Shown: positions 1 through 9,160, numbered from the stretch's first letter. The stretch: DNA of 64,000 bases from Oscillospiraceae bacterium (GCA_009778695.1 WRFS01000001.1:37765-101764), one strand, 5' to 3'. Notes: a model not told the origin generated them from the sequence alone. Program-made: numbers and translations.

Positions 1-19
1 ATTATTGAAACACTCATGA
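1..19 (+). CDS. 3' end of an upstream gene (partial)
   Basis: A TGA at 17-19 overlaps the ATG at 16-18 of the next gene in an ATGA arrangement. This is the usual sign of translational coupling inside an operon. Only about five codons are visible, so no function can be given. The next gene is TadC/T2SSF-like, so an assembly ATPase or a second membrane platform protein would be the expected neighbour, but that is inference. Confidence 0.35.
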
Positions 20-1716
20 GTGGTGCAGTTGATAAAATAGACAATAAAATCCTAAAACAACAAATAGACTTTTTTGCAGAAATAAGACACGCCTATCATG
101 AATATAACATGGTGGAAGAAGCAATTTATGCAGTTTCACAAAATGATGAACTAGAAATTTCAAGACAAGGAGATAGAATATACGAAATATTAGTATCTGA
201 TGAACCAGAAGAAGAACTAGAAAAATATTACGACATAGCTCCAAATAGCTATTTAAAAGAATTTGCAGGTTTATCATACTTAACAAAAGAGTTTGGAGAC
301 AGAACAGTTGATGGTGGTTCATTATATTTAAAAAATCTAAACAACATCACGCAAGAAATGCAAATAGAAATTTTAAAAAGAGAAAAATTAGACTATGTAT
401 TTCAAAGCTTGTCATTTATAGCAGCAGCACCAATCTTATTAATAGATCCAATTAAAAATTGGGCAGTAAGTCAATTCTCATTTACATCAACATTTTACGA
501 GGGCAAAGGCGGACTGATAGTACAAGTCTTATTAGTTATTATAACATTTATATGTTATATGTTGATAAGAAAAATAAAAGATAATGGAAGTAATGTAACA
601 GGAGGACAAGAAGAAAATCCATGGCAATCGAAAATATATAGTTCTGCATTAGGAAACAAGATAATAAACTTGCTAATTCCAAAAAAGAATACAAAAGAAG
701 AGCGAAAAATCAATAAGCTTATGAAAGATGCCGCCTCCAAGAGCAAAATAGAATGGATATATGTAAATAGGGTAGTTACCTGTGTAGCAGCATTCTTTGT
801 GGTATTCTTTTTGTTCATACAAATGCACAATATGGCAATAAATTATGTATATACACAGCCATCTGCTGATTTCAACATAGTTGGTCAAATGTCAGCGGCA
901 GATGTTATAAAAGCTATGGAAATAACAAATGACGACAATATATACTTAGATAAATATAGAGGGAACACAGACGTTACACAAGATATGATAGTAAAAGAAA
1001 TAAAAAATTCTAGTTTTTATAAAGGTGCAACAGCTGATGCGGTAACAGCAGCGGCAGCAAGAATATATGGTAAACTACAAACAATAAATAAAGAATATTT
1101 CCAATGGTTTGAACTATTAATAGCATTTGCACTTGCGATTGTAGCATATCAAGGACCAATATGGATGTTATATTTCCAAAAACGTATGCGTCAAATGGCA
1201 ATGGAAGATGAAGTAATGCAGTTTCAAACAATTATAATGATGCTTATGAAAATAGAAAGAATAAATGTTGAAATGATATTAGAATGGCTGGAAAGATATG
1301 CGAATATCTTTAAAAGTCCAATTACAAAATGCGTAAATAACTACGAAAGTGGAGCATGGGAAGCACTAGAAGAACTGAAAAATGACACTACATACCAACC
1401 ATTTATAAGGCTAGTAGAAAGCTTACAAGCAGCAGTAGAAAGAATACCAATTGTAGAAGCATTTGATGAACTAGATACAGAAAGAGCATATTATCAAGAA
1501 AAGAGGAAAGATGCAAACGAAAGATTAATTTCTAAGCAAGGATTAATTGGCAGAGGAATAGGTTTTGCTCCAATGATAATATTGTTTGTCGGATATTTGA
1601 TTATTCCATTAGTTCTTATTGGTATAATGAGTACAATGCAATCATTTAGCAGTATGCAATCAATGACTGGTGGAGCCACAGTACAGAGCGTAACCAGCTT
1701 ACAGGGGGCACCATAA
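16..1716 (+). CDS. TadC/T2SSF-like multi-pass membrane protein
   Basis: A 566-aa membrane protein. Hydrophobic segments lie near residues 131-150, 166-186, 252-270, 364-387 and 514-540, and large soluble loops separate them. The region from about 395 to 540, with a helical loop followed by a terminal pair of membrane segments, resembles the F/TadC platform proteins of type II secretion and type IV or Tad pili. These sit in the inner membrane and couple an ATPase to pilin assembly. It heads a run of small proteins with pilin-like N-termini, which supports a pilus or secretion role. The start overlaps the upstream gene. The family call rests on architecture and context, not on a diagnostic motif. 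Confidence 0.6.
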   Translation: MSGAVDKIDNKILKQQIDFFAEIRHAYHEYNMVEEAIYAVSQNDELEISRQGDRIYEILVSDEPEEELEKYYDIAPNSYLKEFAGLSYLTKEFGDRTVDGGSLYLKNLNNITQEMQIEILKREKLDYVFQSLSFIAAAPILLIDPIKNWAVSQFSFTSTFYEGKGGLIVQVLLVIITFICYMLIRKIKDNGSNVTGGQEENPWQSKIYSSALGNKIINLLIPKKNTKEERKINKLMKDAASKSKIEWIYVNRVVTCVAAFFVVFFLFIQMHNMAINYVYTQPSADFNIVGQMSAADVIKAMEITNDDNIYLDKYRGNTDVTQDMIVKEIKNSSFYKGATADAVTAAAARIYGKLQTINKEYFQWFELLIAFALAIVAYQGPIWMLYFQKRMRQMAMEDEVMQFQTIIMMLMKIERINVEMILEWLERYANIFKSPITKCVNNYESGAWEALEELKNDTTYQPFIRLVESLQAAVERIPIVEAFDELDTERAYYQEKRKDANERLISKQGLIGRGIGFAPMIILFVGYLIIPLVLIGIMSTMQSFSSMQSMTGGATVQSVTSLQGAP

Positions 1717-1775
1717 CGTAAGGACGTACTTCATATCCGGCCAAACCAAAATATAAATGTATACCATGCAAAATG

Positions 1776-1802
1776 TAGAGGCAGGGGGCTTGCTCTGCCC
1801 AG
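1776..1802. repeat. Palindromic repeat, GGGG/CTTGCTCTGCCC type
   Basis: A short imperfect palindrome (GGCAGGGGGC-TTGC-TCTGCCC) in the gap between the TadC-like gene and the first pilin-like gene. It belongs to the dispersed family that usually begins TGTAGGGGC and recurs at about 3.72, 5.66, 16.8, 19.5, 19.7, 60.2, 60.3 and 62.9 kb. Confidence 0.7.
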
Positions 1803-1845
1803 AAAATCATAATGGTTTTATACCAAAAACGGAGGTGTGTATTTC

Positions 1846-2655
1846 TTGGAAAATGCAGCAAAAGCATTAATGATAGCAGGCTCTGTACTAATAGCAGTAA
1901 TGATTATAAGTATGTTATTTTATTTCTTAAATAGCATGAAACAAGTACCAATAGAACAGGCGAAAGAATTACAACAGGAGCAAATTGCCAAATTTAATGC
2001 AGAATATGAATCTTATGACAAACCAATGATGTATGGGCAAGATGTTGTTACTGTTATAAATAAAGCAATAAATAACGATAGACAGTATGCAACAGATCAA
2101 TTATCTTATAACAATAATAATCAGGAAATAGCTAAAGAAAACAACTTTTATCTTATAGATGTACAAGTAACATTAACAACACCAATAAAATCATATGCAA
2201 CACAATACTATGAAGTACCTGGTGGAGTGGATGGGACAAGCAAATATGTTGATTCAACAACATATCCAACCAATGGAGCTACATCTCAAACAATATCTGG
2301 ATATGTAAATGGCAATACTGGCAACTTACAAACATATCAATTAGGGACTATATGGGATGCCAATAAACCGTTTAATATTATAGCGGATAATGGTGAAAGT
2401 GTAACTATAAGTGGCAAAGTAGAAGATTTCTTTACTAAAGGTAGTAACGTTGGTACGGCAAAAATTCAACTCGTTTCTCCAGTTGCAGCAAAACCCCTTG
2501 ATGAATTTAATTATACAATAGTAGATAATGGGTTTACAGATTTCAAAAGGAAGTTTTTTCAATGTACGGAGATAGGTTATGATACAACAACAGGAAGGGT
2601 TAATAAATTAACATTTGTAGAAACAAAAGCACCGAATGACACCAATTTAAATTGA
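1846..2655 (+). CDS. Pilin-like small secreted/membrane protein 1
   Basis: 269 aa from a TTG start at 1846. That start has GGAGGTG at 1831-1837 at ideal spacing and gives an N-terminus (L/M-E-N-A-A-K-A-L) that matches the downstream paralogues. A GTG at 1837 lies inside the Shine-Dalgarno and is less likely. Residues about 5-28 form one hydrophobic helix. The rest is polar, Asn/Thr-rich and probably outside the membrane. There is no classical prepilin G-F-x-x-x-E site, so these are pilin-like in layout only. It is one of six tandem genes that differ in length but share the N-terminal pattern, probably alternative or minor subunits of a surface filament or secretion apparatus built with the TadC-like protein. 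Confidence 0.55.
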   Translation: MENAAKALMIAGSVLIAVMIISMLFYFLNSMKQVPIEQAKELQQEQIAKFNAEYESYDKPMMYGQDVVTVINKAINNDRQYATDQLSYNNNNQEIAKENNFYLIDVQVTLTTPIKSYATQYYEVPGGVDGTSKYVDSTTYPTNGATSQTISGYVNGNTGNLQTYQLGTIWDANKPFNIIADNGESVTISGKVEDFFTKGSNVGTAKIQLVSPVAAKPLDEFNYTIVDNGFTDFKRKFFQCTEIGYDTTTGRVNKLTFVETKAPNDTNLN

Positions 2656-2670
2656 GAGGAGAATGCAGAT

Positions 2671-3135
2671 ATGGAAAATTCAGCGAATGCATTACTTATG
2701 GCAGCATCAGTGTTAATAGGCATAATAATACTTTCTATATTTGTAGCTGTATTTTCTAATGCTGGAAATTTTGCCAAAAATATAGAAGCAGGAATGTCAA
2801 ATACACAAATTCAAAAATTTAACAATCAATTTGAACAATATTTTACTTCACCAGATGATACTATAAAAAAAATGAATGGGCATGATATAGTAAGTTTAGT
2901 GAATTTAGCAATAGCAACAAACGTAAATGCAGGAGAAGAAGTAATAAACATTACGATTAATGGATCATCGTGTTTGGGACGAGATAAGAATGGAAATCCC
3001 GGTATGGATTGGGCTAGCGGTAAAAAACCAACAGACCTATTAACAACAGATTCAACTTATAATCCAACTCCAGCTTATGACAACACAGGTAAAATTACTT
3101 CAATAAATTTTACAGAAATACCAGGGACTTACTGA
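2671..3135 (+). CDS. Pilin-like small protein 2
   Basis: 154 aa starting MENSANALLMAASVLIG, with GAGGAG upstream and only 15 bases after the previous stop, so it is cotranscribed with it. One N-terminal hydrophobic helix (about residues 6-28) is followed by a polar domain. It shares the M-E-N-(A/S)-x-(N/K)-A-L opening with its neighbours. The C-terminal domain is rich in Asn, Thr and Gly. I cannot assign a family; the role as a pseudopilin-like subunit is inferred from the cluster. Confidence 0.5.
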   Translation: MENSANALLMAASVLIGIIILSIFVAVFSNAGNFAKNIEAGMSNTQIQKFNNQFEQYFTSPDDTIKKMNGHDIVSLVNLAIATNVNAGEEVINITINGSSCLGRDKNGNPGMDWASGKKPTDLLTTDSTYNPTPAYDNTGKITSINFTEIPGTY

Positions 3136-3208
3136 TTATTATAGAAAATTATCAATAATAATAAATGTTACAAAAACATTACAGAAATATTAAATTTCAC
3201 AAAAAATA

Positions 3209-3237
3209 TTGCAAAATGTCAAAAAATCATGTATAAT
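3209..3237 (+). promoter_or_regulatory. Sigma-A type promoter inside the pilin-like cluster
   Basis: TTGCAA at 3209-3214, a 17-base spacer and a perfect TATAAT at 3232-3237, followed by a short leader to the ATG at 3251. The second half of the cluster can therefore be transcribed separately. Confidence 0.6.
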
Positions 3238-3250
3238 ATAAGGGAGTGCT

Positions 3251-3703
3251 ATGAAAAAGACACTTATAATATTGTCATTATTATTAATTATTTTTTTTGT
3301 AATAATATTTATGCTTTTTATATATTCGAGAAATACACAAAACTTAAAACAAAGTGTTCAAACATTTAACCAAGAATATGAGCAATATATAAACAAAGAA
3401 ATAACAGGAACAGAACTTGTAACGTTAATAGGGAAGGCCATTAATAATAACGAAAAAAATAATATACCAAAAGATAATAAAAATTATTATTTAGCAGATG
3501 ATGCATATTGTTTAAAAATATATGTAAAATTTTTAGATAGTGATGTTTCATACGAGATGGAAAGAATTAATGCAGTTGGTATAAACCAGTTTATTGCAAA
3601 TTATAATACAGCTAATTTTAAATGTACTGAATGCATATATAATAAACAAACAGGCAGAGTAGGACAAATGACATTTGAAGAACAACCAGACGTATCGCCG
3701 TAG
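3251..3703 (+). CDS. Pilin-like small protein 3
   Basis: 150 aa with an N-terminal K-K-T followed by a strongly hydrophobic helix (about residues 5-25), then a polar domain. The tail (ECIYNKQTGRVGQMTFEEQ) resembles the end of protein 1 (EIGYDTTTGRVNKLTFVET), so the two are paralogues despite different N-termini. It lacks the MENA opening and has its own promoter. The role is inferred from the cluster only. Confidence 0.5.
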   Translation: MKKTLIILSLLLIIFFVIIFMLFIYSRNTQNLKQSVQTFNQEYEQYINKEITGTELVTLIGKAINNNEKNNIPKDNKNYYLADDAYCLKIYVKFLDSDVSYEMERINAVGINQFIANYNTANFKCTECIYNKQTGRVGQMTFEEQPDVSP

Positions 3704-3755
3704 GGGTACATGATTGCACCCGTAACAATGTAGGGGCAGGGCTTGCTCTGCCAAA
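3704..3755. repeat. Two adjacent palindromic repeat units
   Basis: A degenerate GTAGGGGTACATGATTGCACCC unit followed by GTAGGGGCAGGGCTTGCTCTGCC. Both belong to the dispersed palindrome family and fill the gap between pilin-like genes 3 and 4. Confidence 0.7.
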
Positions 3756-3830
3756 CACAAAAGACAAAGGTAATAAGAAGGAATTAAAAACCTCATTATT
3801 ATATAAAAAAATCTAAGGAGGAAAAAATTT

Positions 3831-4286
3831 ATGGAGAACGCAACAAAAGGATTAATGATAGCAGGAGCAGTTTTAATCGCACTCGTATTAGTAGCATTAG
3901 GAGTATTTTTAGTAAATCAAGCACAGGGGATGAAAGGTACTGTACAAGGTCAGTTTGATGATACTACAATAAGTATATTTAATCAAAAATTTGAAGCATC
4001 AGAAGGAACAATACAAGGTCCAGCTGTAAAAACTTTATTGACAAATATAAGCCAAAATAATCAACAAGCTATTAATGACGGTACTGAAGATGCAAAAGGA
4101 ATAAATCTTGTATATGATAATGGTACGACGATTGATGGACAAACTCCCAAAAATACTAGCCCAAATGCAATAATTGCTATTAGGGCCCAAATTAATACTG
4201 GCAGATCATATTTAGTGTCAATGTCATACAAGACAAGTGGACCAGGAAGTAGATTAATTGATACAATAACGATATTACCACAATAA
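3831..4286 (+). CDS. Pilin-like small protein 4
   Basis: 151 aa starting MENATKGLMIAGAVLIAL, with a strong AAGGAGG upstream. A hydrophobic helix (residues about 9-30) precedes a polar domain. The short gaps and the shared N-terminal pattern place it in the same operon-like series. No family motif is visible beyond the shared N-terminus. Confidence 0.5.
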   Translation: MENATKGLMIAGAVLIALVLVALGVFLVNQAQGMKGTVQGQFDDTTISIFNQKFEASEGTIQGPAVKTLLTNISQNNQQAINDGTEDAKGINLVYDNGTTIDGQTPKNTSPNAIIAIRAQINTGRSYLVSMSYKTSGPGSRLIDTITILPQ

Positions 4287-4319
4287 CAATTACATAAACA
4301 AAAGAAAGGGAGATGCAAT

Positions 4320-5006
4320 ATGGAAAACGCAGTAAAAGCGCTCGAATACGCGTTTGCAGTGCTAGTTTTTGGTATTGCATTAACAACCTCTATATATTTA
4401 TTTTCAAAAGCAAAATCAACATCAGACACAGTGTTTGGTCAAATAGATACTAGACAGTTCTATACACCGGTTCAACTGCCACCAGATGAATTTAATTCAG
4501 ACGGAAGTTTAGCAAATGGAAGAACTGTAAATGTTGAAACTATAATCCCAACGCTATATAGAGCCTATAAAGAAAATTACGTAGTTGAATTTTGGCAAGG
4601 TGAGCCACCAGAAGCTGGCACATCAAATGATGGTAAATGCATTATAAGATTCGATTTAAGTGCAGAAAGTGTCTCTAAGCAAATATGGATGGGCACTTCA
4701 AATGTGGATTATAAAAAAAGGTTTGATTTATTTTTACAAGGTAGCATCAATTACAAAAATAATAGCTTCATAAACAGTCATGATTACAAAGATATTGCAC
4801 AAAATGATCCAGCATTTCAATCAGATATTGATTCGTCTACAAAGGACTACATTATAACTAAAGGATTATATAAATATTTAACAGATGTACAAAACCCACA
4901 AAACAATGGAAAAATCATTGAGGAATTTGGATATGTTTCAGCAATTCCCGATGGAAAAATAACAGAAGATATATCTAGAATAGTTATTCGTTATGTAATA
5001 ATATAA
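4320..5006 (+). CDS. Pilin-like small protein 5
   Basis: 228 aa starting MENAVKALEYAFAVLVFGIA, preceded by AAAGGGAG. The N-terminal helix is followed by a larger soluble domain, about 195 residues, than in the neighbouring paralogues. A Glu follows the K-A-L, which is reminiscent of the E-Y of Flp pilins, but no processing glycine precedes it. Function inferred from the cluster. Confidence 0.5.
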   Translation: MENAVKALEYAFAVLVFGIALTTSIYLFSKAKSTSDTVFGQIDTRQFYTPVQLPPDEFNSDGSLANGRTVNVETIIPTLYRAYKENYVVEFWQGEPPEAGTSNDGKCIIRFDLSAESVSKQIWMGTSNVDYKKRFDLFLQGSINYKNNSFINSHDYKDIAQNDPAFQSDIDSSTKDYIITKGLYKYLTDVQNPQNNGKIIEEFGYVSAIPDGKITEDISRIVIRYVII

Positions 5007-5081
5007 CGGATAGTATGTAAGGGGACGAACAATGCTTTATAGATAAAGTTCATTCCCTTCTAATAAAAAGGAGGATGTATT

Positions 5082-5645
5082 ATGGGAGAATCATTAATGA
5101 CAGTAGTTGCCATTTTTGTTGCAGCAATATTAATGTTCGTATTTCCATTGATGTCAGTTGCAGGAAGAAATGACGATATATCGCAATTAGCAGTTCAAAC
5201 AGCGGTGGTTCAATTTGTTGATAAAGTAAGTTCAACAGGGCAAATAACTGCATCAGATTATAATGGGCTTGTGCAAACGTTGGGAGCAACAGGAAATACA
5301 TATAGTGTTGATATGGAAGCACAAATATTAGACGAAAACCCAGGTAAAAAGGTTACTTTGGCTGATCAAAATAAAGTTGGTGAGAATGTGTATTATTCAC
5401 AATACACATCACAAATATTAGACCAACTTTCTAGTTCTGATACAACAACGAATCCAAATGCTGGAGTTTATAATCTTAAAGCAGGGGATATCATATCTGT
5501 AGATGTAAAAAATACAAATCAAACACTTTCACAACTATTAAGAAATTTCTTTTACACAGTTACAGGTAATGACTCTTATCAAGTATCAGCTGAACATGCA
5601 AAAATGGTTACAGCCAATGGTTACAGTTTAAGTTTAGGTAGCTAA
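5082..5645 (+). CDS. TadE-like membrane-anchored protein
   Basis: 187 aa starting MGESLMTVVAIFVAAILMFVF, with AAGGAGG upstream. One N-terminal membrane helix (about residues 5-27) is followed by a soluble domain that is not obviously related to the MENA paralogues. Length and layout resemble minor pilin or TadE-like anchored subunits. The gap before it contains a weak hairpin (5023-5061). Confidence 0.45.
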   Translation: MGESLMTVVAIFVAAILMFVFPLMSVAGRNDDISQLAVQTAVVQFVDKVSSTGQITASDYNGLVQTLGATGNTYSVDMEAQILDENPGKKVTLADQNKVGENVYYSQYTSQILDQLSSSDTTTNPNAGVYNLKAGDIISVDVKNTNQTLSQLLRNFFYTVTGNDSYQVSAEHAKMVTANGYSLSLGS

Positions 5646-5659
5646 AATGTGTTGTAAAA

Positions 5660-5775
5660 TGTAGGGGCGGGCGACCCTGCCCGTCCAAGATACAATGCAG
5701 GGATCGACCTTTTTTGGCGACCCAAAGATGATATTTCTAGGATACCATTAAGCAGGCAGAGGCTCTGCACCTACA
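5660..5775. repeat. Cluster of palindromic repeat units
   Basis: GTAGGGGCGGGCGACCCTGCCCGTCC is followed by a degenerate GGGATCGACC...GGCGACCC unit and a GGCAGAGGCTCTGC unit. At least three copies or remnants of the dispersed palindrome occupy the gap before the zinc-ribbon protein. Confidence 0.7.
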
Positions 5776-5786
5776 AAAGAAGGTGA

Positions 5787-8042
5787 ATGATTTTGAAAAT
5801 ACAAAATTTAGCATTAATATTTCTTATAATAGTAGTACCAATGATACTATTATTAACGTTTTATAATCAAATACAAGCAAAAAGCTTAAGCCTTCAATTG
5901 CAATACGACACAAAGTTATCAGATGCAACACACGATGCAATTAAGGCTTTTGAATTGAATACGGTTACTAATATACCAAACAATGACACATTGTCACAAG
6001 TAGCAGATTCACTAAAAAGGAATGTGCAGGCTTCTGTTAATGTGTTTTTATCTAGTATGGCAAAAAGCATGGGTATTAGTGGAGCAACAGCAGATTCAAT
6101 TTCGGAATATGTACCAGCAACAGTGTTTACGTTATATGATGGATATTACATATATGCACCATCATATGCAGAAGTGCTAGACGATGCCAAAGATGTACAA
6201 CTTTCTGCTAATGGAGGAATTTTTAATAAGGATGGAACTAAACCAAATAGTGGTAGTGGAGATTACGTAGAGGTAACAAAAGAATTATCAAAGGATCAAA
6301 TTTATGTATGTCCTAATTGTGGATGCAAATTTAATAAAGATTTGGTTTGTTGTCCTGATTGTGGTTGGACTAGTGGTTTTACACTAGAGGCTCAAACGCC
6401 AGAATATACATATAAACATATGTTACAGCCATATGTTTATTACACTGTTCGTTATCAATCTGGATTAAGTGATGACTTTATAGTAAATTATTCTTTGGAT
6501 AATTATATAACTGTGTATGGAACAATTGGTGGGAAATATGTTACTAAAGCAGGATACCTGGTTGTTCCAGGAAGTAATTCGGATCCAAATAACAATATTA
6601 TAATTAGTTTACCAGATAGTAATAATAATTATAATAATAATAATATAACAGTAACAATTGATCAAAATAAGCTATTTACAGTATTAGAGAGAGACATGTT
6701 AATGGCTTTGCCAAATGTACCTAATAGTGATTTGGAGGGTAGTAATTCGACAGATGCCAACATAGATGATTTATTTAGAAATATACATAAAGACGACATA
6801 AATGATCTAAATACTCCAAATGCTGATGGAACAGTTAATATACATAAAACGGGGCTCGTATCAGCTTGGGGAGAAGATTTAGTAGATGCAGCTATAAATG
6901 TTGCTAATGGCAGTGGACAAATACCTTCAGCATCAGATTTTTTAGTAGACCTACCAATATCACAAATAGATTCTGATGTATTTTCTACTGGAGATCAAAT
7001 AAGTATTGACTCAGGTTCTAGTACAATAACTAGACTTTTAGACTGCATAGATGTAAAGTACAATGGGGTTGGAATCACAGATCCAGATGCAAAAGCATAC
7101 TACATAAAAGCATTGCAATTTACAAACTGGGTAAATAAATATCTTGGCAATGTAACAGCATCACAAGCGGTAGACGCAAATGGTGCTCAATATTCCGAGT
7201 TGGATGCAAATGGTAACCCATATTATCCATTTCAGAATGATACTACCCATATATTTCAAACAAGTGCTACTAACGATCCAGATGATATAGCATCACCATT
7301 TACACAACATAAAATCGAGTTTATAAAAGCTTCTATAAAAGCCAGTTTAGCTTCTGCAATTGCGAGATATAATCAATATTATTTTACACAAACACATGAA
7401 TATTCAATAAAAATGCCAGAATTAACACAAACAGAATGGAGCACAATAACTAACAATGTATCAATGATTACTTTTATGCAAGGAATGATTATTGGTAATA
7501 AAATATACAATGGCTACAGTGTAGTAGCTTCTACGGACAATACACAGATGGTTAATACAAACCAAATATATTATTTTGATACAAGTACAATAACACCTGG
7601 GGGTACTATAACTTATCACAGATTTGATTGTACAGATTTGCCTAATAATAATAATATTATAGGATTCAGTTCAACAGAATTTCAATTATACGCAACACAG
7701 GGTAGTGATGGGAATAATTATTATACATATGGTTTAGAATTAGGAGATTGGTTAAAACAACAAACTGCTAGTCCACCAGGAGGACCGCCAGATCAGGAGA
7801 TTGATATATCAATAGATTTATCAAATTCAGATTCAACACTTTGGAAAACGGGATTAACGGCAACAGGTTCAAAATTACCTAAAATCATATTCCAGGCAGA
7901 TTATAAATGTATAGTCAGTGCTAATTATCAATCAGATACACTTCCAAATATGAATACTAGACTATATGCTAAATACGAGGCTATTGCAAGAGAAAGAAAT
8001 AGGCTATATAAAGTAAACGATTATTTCGATGCAGAATATTAA
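5787..8042 (+). CDS. Large membrane-anchored protein with a zinc ribbon
   Basis: 751 aa with a single N-terminal membrane helix (about residues 5-27) and a long extracytoplasmic region rich in Asn, Thr and Asp. Two CxxC pairs, CPNCGC and CPDCG near residues 175-195, form a clear zinc-ribbon-like insert. That is unusual in a protein predicted to be outside the membrane. A TTG at 5793 is better spaced from GAAGGTG than the ATG at 5787, so the start is uncertain by two codons. It closes the pilin-like series and is the largest candidate structural subunit. I do not recognise the family. Confidence 0.5.
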   Translation: MILKIQNLALIFLIIVVPMILLLTFYNQIQAKSLSLQLQYDTKLSDATHDAIKAFELNTVTNIPNNDTLSQVADSLKRNVQASVNVFLSSMAKSMGISGATADSISEYVPATVFTLYDGYYIYAPSYAEVLDDAKDVQLSANGGIFNKDGTKPNSGSGDYVEVTKELSKDQIYVCPNCGCKFNKDLVCCPDCGWTSGFTLEAQTPEYTYKHMLQPYVYYTVRYQSGLSDDFIVNYSLDNYITVYGTIGGKYVTKAGYLVVPGSNSDPNNNIIISLPDSNNNYNNNNITVTIDQNKLFTVLERDMLMALPNVPNSDLEGSNSTDANIDDLFRNIHKDDINDLNTPNADGTVNIHKTGLVSAWGEDLVDAAINVANGSGQIPSASDFLVDLPISQIDSDVFSTGDQISIDSGSSTITRLLDCIDVKYNGVGITDPDAKAYYIKALQFTNWVNKYLGNVTASQAVDANGAQYSELDANGNPYYPFQNDTTHIFQTSATNDPDDIASPFTQHKIEFIKASIKASLASAIARYNQYYFTQTHEYSIKMPELTQTEWSTITNNVSMITFMQGMIIGNKIYNGYSVVASTDNTQMVNTNQIYYFDTSTITPGGTITYHRFDCTDLPNNNNIIGFSSTEFQLYATQGSDGNNYYTYGLELGDWLKQQTASPPGGPPDQEIDISIDLSNSDSTLWKTGLTATGSKLPKIIFQADYKCIVSANYQSDTLPNMNTRLYAKYEAIARERNRLYKVNDYFDAEY

Positions 8043-8056
8043 ATTAAACTAGTATA

Positions 8057-8100
8057 AAATCCTTCTTGTATAATATACATTATACAAAGGAGGATTTTTT
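8057..8100 (+). promoter_or_regulatory. Terminator-like hairpin whose 3' arm contains the Shine-Dalgarno
   Basis: An 18-20 bp hairpin (AAAATCCTTC-TTGTATAAT / ATTATACAAAGGAGGATTTT) ends in a run of T, followed at once by the ATG at 8102. The AGGAGG lies in the descending arm and the T-run forms the spacer to the start codon. The same structure can therefore terminate transcription and sequester the ribosome-binding site. Confidence 0.6.
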
Positions 8101-8101
8101 C

Positions 8102-8683
8102 ATGAAAAAATCAATTATTTTTATTGGTGTATTATTAATAATTTTGTGCGTTGCAACATTCACTCAGGCAGCTGCCATAGGAACAAGTACGCCGACCATA
8201 GCAGTGGGGGACAATGCGACTATAAATGTAACAACAACCGATACAGTTTATGGCATGGAGTTTACAATAACATATGATGAGACAATGTTTGACTATGTTA
8301 CTAATTCTGCGGCAGGGGTTGCGGTAGTAAATGATACTACGCCAGGAACATTGGTGGTATCTTATACTTCAACAACTGGGGTTACTAGTCTTGGATTTAC
8401 ATTTAAAGCGATTGCTACAGGAACAGGCACTTTTGGAATTACAGCCGCTACTTTTTTTGATGATACTGGAACACAAATTCCAACGGAAACAGTAACCACA
8501 GCATCTACAACTGTAACAGTTACAGCAGCAACGACAAATACAACCAATAATACAACGAACAATACTACAAACAACACAGTACCAGGACAAATCCCAAATG
8601 CAGGATTTGACTTTATTCCAATTTTAATAGCTGTGGTACTTATTGTAGGAGTAGCAGTATTTTTAAAGATGAGAAGAAAATAG
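8102..8683 (+). CDS. Cohesin-like domain surface protein
   Basis: 193 aa. A signal peptide (KKSIIFIGVLLIILCVATF...AA) is followed by a beta-rich domain of about 120 residues with a cohesin-like pattern (V-x-V-G-D-x-A-x-I-x-V, then Y-G-M-E-F-T-I-T-Y-D). A low-complexity N-T-T-N-N linker, a membrane helix (about 167-187) and a short basic K-M-R-R-K tail follow. The layout predicts display on the outer face of the membrane with no sortase motif. It could be a binding module for a dockerin-like partner or a filament-associated protein. Confidence 0.6.
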   Translation: MKKSIIFIGVLLIILCVATFTQAAAIGTSTPTIAVGDNATINVTTTDTVYGMEFTITYDETMFDYVTNSAAGVAVVNDTTPGTLVVSYTSTTGVTSLGFTFKAIATGTGTFGITAATFFDDTGTQIPTETVTTASTTVTVTAATTNTTNNTTNNTTNNTVPGQIPNAGFDFIPILIAVVLIVGVAVFLKMRRK

Positions 8684-8715
8684 GGAATAAAGATAAAGTT
8701 AACTAATAATTGAAG

Positions 8716-8815
8716 GTGCCTTAGAATTATTGTTTTTGGGTCGCCGAGGACGTTGCCCCCTACATTTTCGTAGGGGGCTGGCATCCTCGACAGCCCGAAA
8801 TTTTGTATTGCAGAC
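8716..8815. repeat. Composite palindromic repeat (copy 1)
   Basis: Nested arms GGGTCGCCGAGGACG...CCCCTAC / GTAGGGG..GGCATCCTCGACAGCCCG, about 100 bp, very similar to 29995-30082. At that second copy, perfect TGTCCTAGAAT-type arms flank it. Here those outer arms are degraded. It lies after the cohesin-like gene and may terminate transcription. Confidence 0.7.
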
Positions 8816-8891
8816 ATCCTCTAATTTAATTATTTTTTTACTCCCAGCAAAAAAGTTTTTCTTGTTTTATAATTATATCTATGATAATATG

Positions 8892-9160
8892 TAAATGTAG
8901 AAAATGGAATAAGCAGATGTGGTTGCCTCCAATAAGGAGGTGATGCTTATGATAGAAAATATGTTATTACAATTAATAGTTTTACTGTTTTATTCGTTAA
9001 TAGCAGTATCTATTGTAGCAATTACCTTAATTGTTGTACTTGTGTACATATTAAGTAATAGCGAATAGCAAATAAAAACAACGCATCTGACTTCGCTAGT
9101 TAATGCGTTGTAAAACTCATTCTGGCAACCACGTTTGTGGTTTCCTATTTTCTACATTTA
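8892..9160 (+). ncRNA. Toxin-type transcript with 5'-3' long-range pairing
   Basis: The segment is bounded by perfect 14-bp inverted repeats (8892-8905 and 9147-9160). A nested second pair, GTGGTTGCC at 8919-8927, matches GGCAACCAC at 9124-9132. The small hydrophobic ORF at 8950-9066 lies between them, and an internal stem CAACGCAT/ATGCGTTG spans 9079-9110. Pairing of the mRNA ends around a small hydrophobic ORF is a feature of type I toxin messengers. An antisense antitoxin RNA is expected but not demonstrated. Confidence 0.5.
8950..9066 (+). CDS. Small hydrophobic peptide, candidate type I toxin
   Basis: 38 aa (MIENMLLQLIVLLFYSLIAV... to ...LSNSE), almost entirely one hydrophobic helix with a short polar tail. 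AAGGAGGTG at 8935-8943 precedes it. Membrane peptides of this size and layout include the holin-like/Fst/TxpA type toxins. The nested inverted repeats around the gene fit a folded, translation-inactive mRNA. No homology can be claimed from sequence alone. A small regulatory membrane peptide is the alternative. Confidence 0.5.
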
